In this document: piece by piece, positions 15,677-23,295 of the stretch
Layout: each line of letters begins with the position of its first letter
Numbering within the stretch: the stretch's first letter is position 1
NCBI GenBank assembly: GCA_902760315.1
Contig: CACWFV010000001.1
Span: forward strand, 1-64,000
Direction: 5' to 3'
DNA: 64,000 nucleotides
Source of the DNA: an uncultured Bacteroidales bacterium
GTDB lineage: Bacteria > Bacteroidota > Bacteroidia > Bacteroidales > Bacteroidaceae
Notes under the pieces: model-generated
The model's input: the letters and a program-made list of their open reading frames with translations, nothing else
Database searches by the model: none
What the model was told of the DNA's origin: nothing
Program-made: the position numbers and the translations under genes

Positions 15677-16087
15677 TTATGCTGCCTTCAAATATTTGCG
15701 AATTTCCCAGAGCATGGTGCTCATGCGCTTATAGACGTAGTGACCTGCATATCTGTCGTACTCCTTCATGTTGAGTCCAGCTTCCTCGACAGTATTCTGC
15801 TCTCTGGTTGTCAGTACCGAGTAAACCAGCATACGCTCCTTCCACTGGTAGTCCTTCCAGCCGTATTTGCCGATGATATTCCAGAGCTTCTCATGAAGTT
15901 TCTCCAGCTTCTCCTTGGCCTTGGCATCTTCCTTCGCCTTGGCAACTCTCGACTTGTTCATCTGAATCCAGAGGGCACCGAACTCCCACTTGTTCAGGTC
16001 ACTGTTCATATACACGGTGTTGATGGCCTCAAACTCTGCTGGGCTAACTGTCATCTTTACGATGTTCTCAAATTCTGACTGTAACAT
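15677..16087 (-). CDS. Conserved phage protein of unknown function (136 residues)
   Basis: Starts MLQSEFENIVKMTVSPAEF. The opening phrase, with V-S-x-x-E-F-E-A-I-N and Y-M-N-S-D-L, resembles uncharacterised proteins that recur in Bacteroides phages and mobile elements. The middle is a charged helix (AKAKEDAKAKEKLEKL). First gene after early cassette 2; function unknown. Confidence 0.65.
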   Translation of the reverse strand: MLQSEFENIVKMTVSPAEFEAINTVYMNSDLNKWEFGALWIQMNKSRVAKAKEDAKAKEKLEKLHEKLWNIIGKYGWKDYQWKERMLVYSVLTTREQNTVEEAGLNMKEYDRYAGHYVYKRMSTMLWEIRKYLKAA

Positions 16088-16112
16088 AATCTCTAAGTTT
16101 TGAATGTTATAC

Positions 16113-16162
16113 TTATCTTATTTGCTACTTCAAAGGTACAAAAAGTTTATCAAATATGCAAG
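16113..16162 (-). promoter_or_regulatory. Early promoter/operator cassette 2 of 7
   Basis: Minus strand: CTTG at 16162-16159, TACCTTTG at 16138-16131, spacer 20. Repeats TTATCTTATTTGC (16113-16125) and TTATCAAATATGC (16147-16159), 34 bp apart. Drives 16087-15224. Confidence 0.85.
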
Positions 16163-16246
16163 TTTTTGAGCAAGAAAGTTTGGCAAAAATGCAAAAAATG
16201 GCCCACCGCCACACAGGGGACGATGAGCCGAGCAAATATTTACAAT

Positions 16247-16546
16247 TCAAAACTCAGATAACATCTGTGTCTCTTTATCTTGGTTTAACAGTTGTTCTAC
16301 TATCTTCGTGGCCAGTCCGACCACCTTTGCCACTTGTTCCTGGGAATACCATTCGTGACACTCTCCCAGTGTGCGTATCAGGTCAAGCAGTACCTTCTTC
16401 TTTGCATGGCATGAAGCGGACTCCAGCAGAAAATCTACATCACTGTCCTTTCCGGCGAACGTCAGCTTGATTAGCTGTGTCTCGAAAGTGCCGTACCCAC
16501 ACTGGTCTGCCTCCCTGTTGAGCTGCTTGTAAGAACTCCGTGCCAT
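16247..16546 (-). CDS. Phage protein of unknown function (99 residues)
   Basis: Starts MARSSYKQLNRE; predicted mostly helical, with HAKKKVLLDLIRTLGE and VVGLATKIVEQLL. No family recognised. It follows the ParB-like gene on the same strand, separated by a hairpin. Confidence 0.6.
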   Translation of the reverse strand: MARSSYKQLNREADQCGYGTFETQLIKLTFAGKDSDVDFLLESASCHAKKKVLLDLIRTLGECHEWYSQEQVAKVVGLATKIVEQLLNQDKETQMLSEF

Positions 16547-16560
16547 ACCTTATTATATAA

Positions 16561-16589
16561 TGGGAGGCAGCGGTATTGCCACCGCCTCC
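16561..16589 (-). terminator. Hairpin after the ParB-like gene
   Basis: GGGAGGC (16561-16567) pairs with GCCTCCC (16583-16589), with further pairing inside the loop. There is only a weak T-rich tail on the minus strand (CATTATATAATAA), so it may end or dampen transcription into the next gene. Confidence 0.55.
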
Positions 16590-16598
16590 CCTGATTGA

Positions 16599-18272
16599 TT
16601 ACTCTGCGACGTTGGTACCATCGGCAGGCTCATTGACTACGCCAGGCTCCAGCTTGCCGTTCAGTTTGTCGATATCGGTCTGCAGCTTGATACGCTGTGA
16701 CTCGTACTTCTTGGCCACCTCATCCTCAATCTCCTTGGATGCCGTCTGGTCACTCTCGGCCAACAGTGCCACCAGCAGACCTGCAAGGTCATGGGAGTAG
16801 CATACGCTCTTCTCGCTGAGCGCCTGCTTGATGAACTCTCGCTTGATGGCATTGCGGTTTTCCTCAATGACCTTGGCACACTTCTCGAAGCAGTCAGGGG
16901 TGTTACTCCACTCCAGACCTATAGACTTTTTGAACTCATAGGACAGACGCTTCACCAGCAGGGCGTGGAAGATACGCTGTTCCTCTCCAGAGAGGGCCGT
17001 GTTCTGCTTGGAATAGTCGGAGCTCTCAAGAGCCTCACGCTTCTTCTCTACAAGCTCTTCCTGTTCCTTCTCTTCGGTCTTGAGCAATGCGTCCTTGAGC
17101 TTGGTCACCTGTTCCTTCTGGCGGTCACTGTCGGCAATGTCCGTGCTGTTCTCAGCCTCCTTCGGTATAGAGTAGGCGTATTTGAACTGGCCACTGAGAT
17201 TCCCATGGAAGCAAATCTCGAATACCTTCTGGACGTTCCCGTCCTCGATGTTGCTGTCGAAGATGGCCTTGACGTGGCGGTAGGCCTGCATACGCTTCTC
17301 ATAGAACTCTTCATCGGTGAAGTTGGCCTTCTCTGGCTCCTTGGGGAGCTGCACATAGCTGCGGTTGGTCATATCCACCAGCTCCAGTCCGTACTCTTTC
17401 GCTGCCTTCACGATATCATCGTCGATACTACCTTGATAGACGATAGGTATATCCAGCGACTTTGCAGTGCGGAAAATGTACTCCCGTGTCTTGTTCCTGA
17501 AGCAAGTAGCATCCATACAACGGGGACGGGCGCTGTCTTTGTAACTCTCTGGCTTGTTCTTGGTATTGAACGGGCAACCTTCACAGTCCTTGTTGCACTT
17601 GAAAGTCCCGTCTGTCTGGGAGAACGGTGCCGTGTCGAGGAAGTTCATGACGTGCTCATCAATCATTTCGTGGAGGATTTCGAGCTTCAGAATCTTCTGT
17701 GGCCAACGGGCAATGCTGGCCTCGTTGAAGCAGTCACGGAAGAGTACCTGCTGCTGCTCTGGAGTGAGTTTGCATATTTCCAGAAGATGTACGAGATAGA
17801 GTGTGCCGTTACGCATCAGGTTCTCGAACTCTGGGATGATGCTGTTAAGCTGAATACGACTGGTGACGAAGCTGGATGACTTACCAAGCAGCTTGGCTAT
17901 CTCGGCAATCTTCATGGTGCCCTCAGTGTAGAGTTTATGGAAGGCTGCTGCCTCTTCCATCGGGTCAACGTCCTTGCGCTGAAGGTTCTCGATAATCATT
18001 GCAGCGAAAGCCTGTTTGTCATCCAGTTCCTTCACTACGCACTGGATTTCGTCAAGTCCTGCAATGGTAGTGGCACGGAAGCGACGCTCACCGCATACGA
18101 TTTCAAACTTGTGGTCGCTGCCCTTTGGGAGCTTGCGGACGGTAATGGGTTGGATCAGACCGTTCTCCTTGATGTTCTCGGCCAGTTCGTTGAGTGATTC
18201 CTGGTCGAAGGTCTTACGAGGGTTAAGTGAACTCGGACAGATGTCTGTCAATGGAATGTTTCTTACTTGCAT
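16599..18272 (-). CDS. ParB/RepB/Spo0J-family protein
   Basis: A 557-residue protein. Residues 14-110 form a ParB nuclease-like CTP-binding domain: NPRKTFDQESLNELAENI, GLIQPITVR and CGERRFRA. A helix-turn-helix follows (IAEIAKLLGKSSSFVTSRI, about residues 121-140). A cysteine cluster, C-x3-C-x2-C-P-F-N-T and C-x4-C, lies near residues 230-262 and could bind metal. The long C-terminal half is charged and helical (EEKEQEELVEKKREALES) for dimerisation or partner binding. ParB proteins load on DNA at centromere-like sites; in phages they can serve plasmid-style partition or regulation. No ParA neighbour is visible. Confidence 0.85.
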   Translation of the reverse strand: MQVRNIPLTDICPSSLNPRKTFDQESLNELAENIKENGLIQPITVRKLPKGSDHKFEIVCGERRFRATTIAGLDEIQCVVKELDDKQAFAAMIIENLQRKDVDPMEEAAAFHKLYTEGTMKIAEIAKLLGKSSSFVTSRIQLNSIIPEFENLMRNGTLYLVHLLEICKLTPEQQQVLFRDCFNEASIARWPQKILKLEILHEMIDEHVMNFLDTAPFSQTDGTFKCNKDCEGCPFNTKNKPESYKDSARPRCMDATCFRNKTREYIFRTAKSLDIPIVYQGSIDDDIVKAAKEYGLELVDMTNRSYVQLPKEPEKANFTDEEFYEKRMQAYRHVKAIFDSNIEDGNVQKVFEICFHGNLSGQFKYAYSIPKEAENSTDIADSDRQKEQVTKLKDALLKTEEKEQEELVEKKREALESSDYSKQNTALSGEEQRIFHALLVKRLSYEFKKSIGLEWSNTPDCFEKCAKVIEENRNAIKREFIKQALSEKSVCYSHDLAGLLVALLAESDQTASKEIEDEVAKKYESQRIKLQTDIDKLNGKLEPGVVNEPADGTNVAE

Positions 18273-18322
18273 AGTTTTACTGTTTTGAATTGTGAATAAC
18301 TTGATTTATTTTTAAGTGCTGG

Positions 18323-18949
18323 CTAATCTGCCCATTCCAGTTCTTTCTTGGGCTCTTTCTTCCAGCAGTTGAAAACGTAGTCGTTGATGAAGTTCTCATA
18401 GGAGAAGGTCTTGGTCTCTCCAAAGTCAGTCTCAAAATCAATCTCTCCTTCCTGATATAACGTCGGCATGATAAGGCTGCGCATCTGCTCACTCTCGACG
18501 ACTACAGCACGGCTTGGGTCTGTAATGAAGAACTTGATGTCGTTCGGATTTCCGAGAAGGGTGATAGTACACAACAGACGATGCAAGGTGCGGACGTTTA
18601 GACCAACCCCGTTGATGATTACTCTGTCGTTCTGTGTTGACGACAGCTGCTTGATGTGATATGCACAGGCATTCTTCAACTGCACGAAGTCGCACACAAA
18701 CGGATTCCCCTGATTGTCCTTTGGTGGGAAAACACTGTCAACATTGGGATAACGGCCCTCTATCTCCTGGCCTTCAAGGTTGACCGTCTTTCCATCCAAC
18801 TTCTCGCTGCCCTCCTTGAAGATGACCAGAACGTGACCGTCTGAGGCATAACAGCGTTCTCTCTCGAAATGTACTCCGCACATAATAGGACGCATTTCGT
18901 CCTTTGCGCAGATGTTGGCAAACATCGCTTTGATAATTTTCTTGTTCAT
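18323..18949 (-). CDS. Sliding-clamp (DnaN)-like phage protein
   Basis: A 208-residue protein. MRPIMCGVHFERERCYASDGHVLV resembles the region of DNA polymerase III beta subunits where a processivity-clamp domain presents its S-D-G-H motif, and VIINGVGLNVRTLHRLL fits a second clamp-like unit. It is shorter than a full three-domain clamp (about 370 residues), so it would carry about one and a half to two domains or act as a trimer. Placement beside a ParB-like gene suggests a replication or partition role. The assignment is by motif similarity only. Confidence 0.55.
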   Translation of the reverse strand: MNKKIIKAMFANICAKDEMRPIMCGVHFERERCYASDGHVLVIFKEGSEKLDGKTVNLEGQEIEGRYPNVDSVFPPKDNQGNPFVCDFVQLKNACAYHIKQLSSTQNDRVIINGVGLNVRTLHRLLCTITLLGNPNDIKFFITDPSRAVVVESEQMRSLIMPTLYQEGEIDFETDFGETKTFSYENFINDYVFNCWKKEPKKELEWAD

Positions 18950-18968
18950 TTTACTTGATTTATTATGT

Positions 18969-19247
18969 TTAACAATATGCTATAGCCATCTGGCGGCTCT
19001 CAGCTTCTTCTTTCTCCAGCTTCTCGCACTGACGGTAGAAATCGTAGTTCTCGATGTAGCTGATGCAGCTCTCATACAGGGAGAAAGCCTTGCGGTATTC
19101 GTCTCTGGCGATTTCCAGAGCCTCAAAGTTCACGGCGCTTGGCTCTTCTTGGTAATCGACCTCGCAGCCCTGAAGGTTCTGCTCTGCTACCTTGACCTGT
19201 GCTTTGAGCACTTCGGCCTGCTTCTTGATGCTGTTCAATGACTTCAT
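18969..19247 (-). CDS. Small coiled-coil phage protein, 92 residues
   Basis: Almost entirely helical: LNSIKKQAEVLKAQVKVAEQ and FYRQCEKLEKEEAESRQM. First gene after early cassette 3. Function unknown. Confidence 0.6.
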   Translation of the reverse strand: MKSLNSIKKQAEVLKAQVKVAEQNLQGCEVDYQEEPSAVNFEALEIARDEYRKAFSLYESCISYIENYDFYRQCEKLEKEEAESRQMAIAYC

Positions 19248-19273
19248 AATCTCTAAGTTTTGAATGATATTAC

Positions 19274-19323
19274 TTATCTTATTTGCTACTTCAAAGGTAC
19301 GAAAAGTTTATCAAATATGCAAA
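19274..19323 (-). promoter_or_regulatory. Early promoter/operator cassette 3 of 7
   Basis: Minus strand: TTTG at 19323-19320, TACCTTTG at 19299-19292, spacer 20. Repeats at 19274-19286 and 19308-19320, 34 bp apart. Drives 19247 through the clamp-like and ParB-like genes. Confidence 0.85.
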
Positions 19324-19370
19324 TTTTTGACCATGTTTTTTGGGAAATTTGCAAGTTTTTTTAGTGATTA

Positions 19371-19619
19371 TCAGTCCTCCAGACTCTCCTTGAACTTCTG
19401 GTTCAGCTCGACGGCCACCTTGAAGTTCTTCAGCAGGGTAAGGAGCCCGTACTGAAGCTCCCTGTCCGTGCTGATGGTCTCGCACAGCTTCTTGACGTTG
19501 GGAAAGAAGTCTGGGTCACATCGACAGGCGCACTTGTATGAGGAACTGAATAGCCTGTACAGTTCCTCATATTCGTGCTTCTCCTTGGCCAGTATGCCAA
19601 GAAACTCTATCTTGGCCAT
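19371..19619 (-). CDS. Small phage protein, 82 residues
   Basis: Starts MAKIEFLGILAKEKHEYEEL; has a C-x-C-x-C-D pattern (KCACRCDPDFFPNVK) and is otherwise helical. It begins two bases after the DUF932 gene stop and is probably its co-transcribed partner. Function unknown. Confidence 0.6.
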   Translation of the reverse strand: MAKIEFLGILAKEKHEYEELYRLFSSSYKCACRCDPDFFPNVKKLCETISTDRELQYGLLTLLKNFKVAVELNQKFKESLED

Positions 19620-19621
19620 TC

Positions 19622-20710
19622 CTAAGCTGTGATAAGGTCGTAGGCCTGCTGCACCTTCTTGGCAGCGTTGCCCTGCATGATGCTGTCAAACTTGCTCTCG
19701 TCATTACGGAAGCGTGCCTCGTTCTGGTAGTATGACGTGATGCCGTTGATGACCCACATTCCAGTACCACGCTCTCCGTACTCCTGACCAATACCCGTCT
19801 CTACTGTCTCACGTACCTTGTCTATGAGGTTACGGCCAACGGTTGTGATATCCTGATGGTGGACGTCACCAGTTGCTCTATAGACCTCCAGATTCTTCTC
19901 AGACAGCAGGACTTCCGCAAGGATTGAGTCAAGCTGCTTCTCCGATATCTTGATGTTCTGCAGATGCTCGAAGTGTTGCTCCATCGACTTCTTATAGATG
20001 TTATACATATTCAGGGCCTTGTAGGCAAACTCAGCGTTCTCCTTGTTGGCCAGATCGAGACGGTTCATGATTCCGGAGGAATGACGAAGCGACAGCTTGC
20101 CGACATTGTGCGACATGGCGAAGTTAAGAGTGTTGTTACATACCACACGGGTAGGAGTCACAAGACAATTCACAGCACCCGTGCCGTCATGGCTGGTGGT
20201 GAATACCACATACATTTCCACGATGTCCTCTCCCTTGTTGTCGAGACGAATCTGCTCAGGGAACTTGGCGGTGATGAAAACACGCTCACCCTGACCAAGA
20301 ACACCAGCCGTCTCGATGACAGGGACGTGACTGTTACCCATTTCACCCGTGCAGATGGTGTCGATGAACTTGAAGGCGTCGGCGTTCTGGACTACGCCGT
20401 ACTGGTCTGATACCACACCCAGCGCCTTCGTCTTATCCATGCGCATAGTCGCCTTGCGCTTGGGGATGACGAGAGACAGAAGCAGGTCTGGGTCAATCTT
20501 CTCGCCCTTCGCCATCAAATCCTGAATCTCAGGTGACATTGCTATCACGGGCTGAAGCTCTACCTGATAGTCGGCATGAGACAGCTCAAGAGCCTGCTCT
20601 ACCGTCATCGGTCCGTCAAATACCTGGCCGAGATTGTGCCATGCACGCTCCTGCCTTCCGTTCTCTACATAGCTGGCTACTCCAGCATTGATTTCCAAAT
20701 TATGTGCCAT
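19622..20710 (-). CDS. DUF932 phage/plasmid-like protein
   Basis: A 362-residue protein of the DUF932 (phage/plasmid-like, TIGR03299) type. Recognisable features in order: a N-terminal RQERAWHNLG, MTVEQALELSHADYQVEL, ALGVVSDQYGVVQNADAF, VFTTSHDGTGAVNCLVTPTR and VCNNTLNFAM. Such proteins are widespread on conjugative elements and phages; their activity is not established. It is directly controlled by early cassette 4. Confidence 0.85.
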   Translation of the reverse strand: MAHNLEINAGVASYVENGRQERAWHNLGQVFDGPMTVEQALELSHADYQVELQPVIAMSPEIQDLMAKGEKIDPDLLLSLVIPKRKATMRMDKTKALGVVSDQYGVVQNADAFKFIDTICTGEMGNSHVPVIETAGVLGQGERVFITAKFPEQIRLDNKGEDIVEMYVVFTTSHDGTGAVNCLVTPTRVVCNNTLNFAMSHNVGKLSLRHSSGIMNRLDLANKENAEFAYKALNMYNIYKKSMEQHFEHLQNIKISEKQLDSILAEVLLSEKNLEVYRATGDVHHQDITTVGRNLIDKVRETVETGIGQEYGERGTGMWVINGITSYYQNEARFRNDESKFDSIMQGNAAKKVQQAYDLITA

Positions 20711-20757
20711 AATAGTTTTGAATTGTGGCCACTGGTTAGATGGCCGTTACCTTGTAT

Positions 20758-20807
20758 TTATCTTATTTGCTATTACAAAGGTAGGTAAATTTTATCAAAT
20801 ATGCAAA
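20758..20807 (-). promoter_or_regulatory. Early promoter/operator cassette 4 of 7
   Basis: Minus strand: TTTG at 20807-20804, TACCTTTG at 20783-20776, spacer 20. Repeats at 20758-20770 and 20792-20804, 34 bp apart. Drives the DUF932 gene and 19371-19619. Confidence 0.85.
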
Positions 20808-20834
20808 TATTTCTGGAAAAAGTTTTACCAAAAA

Positions 20835-20867
20835 CACAAAAAAATAGCACCCGTTGGAGTGCTATTT
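20835..20867 (-). terminator. Terminator overlapping a stop codon
   Basis: AAATAGCA (20842-20849) and TGCTATTT (20860-20867) pair across a 10-base loop, followed on the minus strand by a T run. The TAG stop of the gene at 20862-21092 lies within the stem. Confidence 0.75.
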
Positions 20868-21092
20868 GGGAGAGTAGCCTTTGCGTGGCTTCCTGGGTCT
20901 GTGCATACCATAAAGCCCCCTGAGTTTCTTCCACCAGTGTTCCGTGAATGGAGCACGGGAACGTAGTGACACCTGCTGCCCCCTGTGCGTCCAGAACGAT
21001 ATGATTGTCACACCGTCCGCCGTATGAATCCATACGCCGAAACGGGCTGTCATCGTTTTCTTCTTTGGTGTTATAAACTCACATCGACTCAT
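20862..21092 (-). CDS. Small basic phage protein, 76 residues
   Basis: Starts MSRCEFITPKKKTMTARF, with a small beta-sheet-like middle (WIHTADGVTIISFWTHRG) and a basic C-terminus (HRPRKPRKGYSPK). Its ATG overlaps the previous stop as ATGA, a translational-coupling arrangement. Its end is embedded in the terminator. Function unknown. Confidence 0.6.
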   Translation of the reverse strand: MSRCEFITPKKKTMTARFGVWIHTADGVTIISFWTHRGQQVSLRSRAPFTEHWWKKLRGLYGMHRPRKPRKGYSPK

Positions 21093-21271
21093 GGCATGAC
21101 CTCAATATTACGTTCCTTCATCTGAGCAGCCACATAGCGACGCACGTCCCTGAGAAGGGCGTCTGTCGTTTCCTCAGAGGCAAGCATGGCCTTGTAGTTC
21201 TCAGTGTTCTTTTGCTGTCTGAAAGCGTTCTGCTTCTTGCGGCAATCCCTCATCTGGTCGATAAGGGCCAA
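21089..21271 (-). CDS. Small basic helical phage protein, 60 residues
   Basis: The longest frame begins with a TTG codon at 21271; the first ATG is at 21253 and gives 54 residues beginning MRDCRKKQNAFRQQK. Neither has a strong ribosome site, so the start is open. The protein is charged and helical. Coupled to the next gene by an ATGA overlap. Function unknown. Confidence 0.5.
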   Translation of the reverse strand: MALIDQMRDCRKKQNAFRQQKNTENYKAMLASEETTDALLRDVRRYVAAQMKERNIEVMP

Positions 21272-21323
21272 CAGCGTTGTGCCATATTCTTTAGTGTATT
21301 AGGTCTGGGATTTATACAAAATT

Positions 21324-21352
21324 CCCCTCACCCGTCTGCTGTGGGCGAGGGG
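21324..21352 (-). terminator. Terminator after the lysis module
   Basis: CCCCTC (21324-21329) pairs with GAGGGG (21347-21352), with additional pairing inside; minus strand continues AATTTTG. It lies 21 bases after the stop of the candidate spanin gene. Confidence 0.6.
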
Positions 21353-21372
21353 ACGTAACTTCAGGAAGTTGG

Positions 21373-21951
21373 CTAACTATCTTTCCTTCGTTGTCGGTAC
21401 TTGGTGAATACCCAGTAGGCGAGTACCGCCATTAGGATGCAGAAAGCAAGTCCATATAGCACCTGAGATAGATATGCGAACTGCTTGGTTTCAGTCATGG
21501 ACGTGTCTTTCTCTGTTCTACTTTTCAAATCACTCTCAGCAGACTCTTCCTTCGTAGCAGAATTTGTAGATGTTGACGAGGACTGAGATTTGTCCTCGGT
21601 ATTGTTCTTCTCTTCTGAACCTTTCGTGCTGCGTTTACCATGACGCGTCTTACTGGTAACGGTTTCCTCCTTGAGGATAGGCGCAACACCATTGCTGTCA
21701 GCCTTGCTGGTGTCATACCATGTGGTGTGAGTGACAGTAACGGTCTCGGTACTATCATCGACTTGCTCCTGTGTGGTTGACACCTGAGTCTGTGACGATT
21801 CAGATGTGGCGGAAGTCACGGTCTGGCTGTTCTCCGTGCTGGAAGAGGTCACGGTAGAAGTCTGGCTGATATCCTCCTTCACTGCCTTCTGAACGCTCCC
21901 ACATGAAGTAAGGAGCAAAAGGCAAACAATCAATCTTACAACTTGTTTCAT
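21373..21951 (-). CDS. Candidate unimolecular spanin (lipoprotein with C-terminal membrane helix)
   Basis: A 192-residue protein with a lipobox, LLTSC, placing the lipidated cysteine at residue 17, a long Ser/Thr/Glu-rich linker (about residues 20-158), and a hydrophobic helix near residues 160-182 (LYGLAFCILMAVLAYWVF) followed by the basic tail RQRRKDS. An outer-membrane lipid anchor at one end and an inner-membrane helix at the other is the definition of a single-chain spanin, which fuses the two membranes in the last step of lysis. It starts inside the endolysin stop (ATGA overlap). No sequence family was recognised; the role rests on topology and position. Confidence 0.6.
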   Translation of the reverse strand: MKQVVRLIVCLLLLTSCGSVQKAVKEDISQTSTVTSSSTENSQTVTSATSESSQTQVSTTQEQVDDSTETVTVTHTTWYDTSKADSNGVAPILKEETVTSKTRHGKRSTKGSEEKNNTEDKSQSSSTSTNSATKEESAESDLKSRTEKDTSMTETKQFAYLSQVLYGLAFCILMAVLAYWVFTKYRQRRKDS

Positions 21952-22511
21952 GCGATTACTTTTTTAGCGTTTTCGTAGTACTGCTTGCGCTGGTCGAAGC
22001 CGTTAAGACCTCCGTTCACACGCTTTGTTACAGCCTTGATGTCATCCTTGTCTGCAAGGGCAAGACAACCACTGGTTTTGAAGAACCAACAGGCAACAAG
22101 GACGGCATAGTAATCGTTGGTACTGAGAACTTCGGGATTCTTCAGGACATCTGGAGCCTTGGCGATGTTCTCATGCAGATACTTGTTGAACTTACGGTAG
22201 TTCGCTGTGCCTGTGAGCTGGATAAGCCCACGGCCTTTGTACTTCTGCCCATCACCGTCAGCCTGTGGAGTGTTACCAAGAGCAACTGCCAGTTTTCCCG
22301 TATCGTAAGCCTTGCCGCTTGCAATCTCCTGGCTATAGCGAAGCTCTCCGCTCTCATGAGCGATCTGAGCGAGAAAGTGACAAACCCTTAACTTCGTGTC
22401 GATGTCGAATCTGGGCATCAGTGCGTTAAGATGTGGCAGATACTTGTCAACGTTCTTCGATAGGGCGTTGGGCATAACCTGTTTCAGCTGCTGTTTCGTC
22501 AGTATAATCAT
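21948..22511 (-). CDS. Endolysin, GH19 chitinase-like muramidase family
   Basis: A 187-residue protein with the GH19 signature: FLAQIAHESGELRYSQE has the family's first catalytic Glu in H-E-S (residue 53), and KYKGRGLIQLTGTANY is the conserved substrate-groove stretch. NDYYAVLVACWFFK is also typical. GH19-like phage lysins cut the glycan strand of peptidoglycan. No signal peptide, so it needs the holin. It sits in the lysis module after a lipoprotein gene and is coupled to the candidate spanin. Confidence 0.88.
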   Translation of the reverse strand: MIILTKQQLKQVMPNALSKNVDKYLPHLNALMPRFDIDTKLRVCHFLAQIAHESGELRYSQEIASGKAYDTGKLAVALGNTPQADGDGQKYKGRGLIQLTGTANYRKFNKYLHENIAKAPDVLKNPEVLSTNDYYAVLVACWFFKTSGCLALADKDDIKAVTKRVNGGLNGFDQRKQYYENAKKVIA

Positions 22512-22574
22512 AATCGGTGATGTTTTAAGTTATTCAATAAGGGGAATCTTCTCCCGCTTTCTATGTCCTATGAG

Positions 22575-23285
22575 TCAGGGCCACTCTCCAAGAGGCTTAC
22601 CAAGATATCCGTCAAAGGCAGGATTCTTTGTCCTGACCTCGCCAGTGACAGCATCGACATATACCTGCTGTCTACGATTACCAAAGATGTACTGAGCATT
22701 GCATGGAGTAGGCCCTATAGGTTTTCGCAATATGCAATTTCTACTTTTGGGCTTGACCACGTTCGCCTTCATCATAAGCTCAAATGCCTTCTCGAATGTA
22801 ATTTGCATCTGCTCGTCGTTCAAAGGGGAGTTCTCTATATAGAAAGCGTTGTCGTATATATTTACCTGCGTTCCCTTTCCTGTTGTAATGAACATTAGAA
22901 CTTTTGTATCATAGCCTTTCTCCTTTTCAATAACCTGCTGGAAAACGTTGGTAACAGACATAATCTTTCCGTCACAATCTTCTGAGTCAAGATTTTCACA
23001 GAGCTTGATGGAACTCTCAAAGAACCTGTAGTCTGCACCGTTGGCAAGATTATACATTGCCTGGCGGTCTTTGGCTATGATATTCTCCACTGATGCCGTA
23101 ATGTCAGGAACTACGCCGTCGTGGTCACCAGTGACATCACACACAATAGAATCGGCCTGTGCAACCGAATCCACTTTCTCAATCCCGTCAACCTGCTTTT
23201 TCTTCTCGGACTGGCAGGAAGAGCAGCCCGTGGCCATGATGCTGACTATCGCCAACAAAAAGCCGAGGATGAAAAACTTCTTCAT
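22575..23285 (-). CDS. Phage-encoded lipoprotein of unknown function
   Basis: A 236-residue protein whose signal peptide ends in the lipobox MATGC (cysteine at residue 21) directly followed by SSCQSEKKK. The mature part has four further cysteines and the segments FESSIKLCENLD, VLMFITTGKGTQVNIYD and RQQVYVDAVTGEVRTKNPAF. It lies between metK and the endolysin. It could be a lysogeny-expressed surface protein (superinfection exclusion) or part of lysis; neither can be shown from the sequence. Confidence 0.65.
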   Translation of the reverse strand: MKKFFILGFLLAIVSIMATGCSSCQSEKKKQVDGIEKVDSVAQADSIVCDVTGDHDGVVPDITASVENIIAKDRQAMYNLANGADYRFFESSIKLCENLDSEDCDGKIMSVTNVFQQVIEKEKGYDTKVLMFITTGKGTQVNIYDNAFYIENSPLNDEQMQITFEKAFELMMKANVVKPKSRNCILRKPIGPTPCNAQYIFGNRRQQVYVDAVTGEVRTKNPAFDGYLGKPLGEWP

Positions 23286-23295
23286 AGCTCACTTA

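Noticed and set aside
16791-17879. 362-codon plus-strand frame opposite the ParB-like gene
   Set aside because: Leu/Val-rich antisense shadow of a clearly recognised gene.
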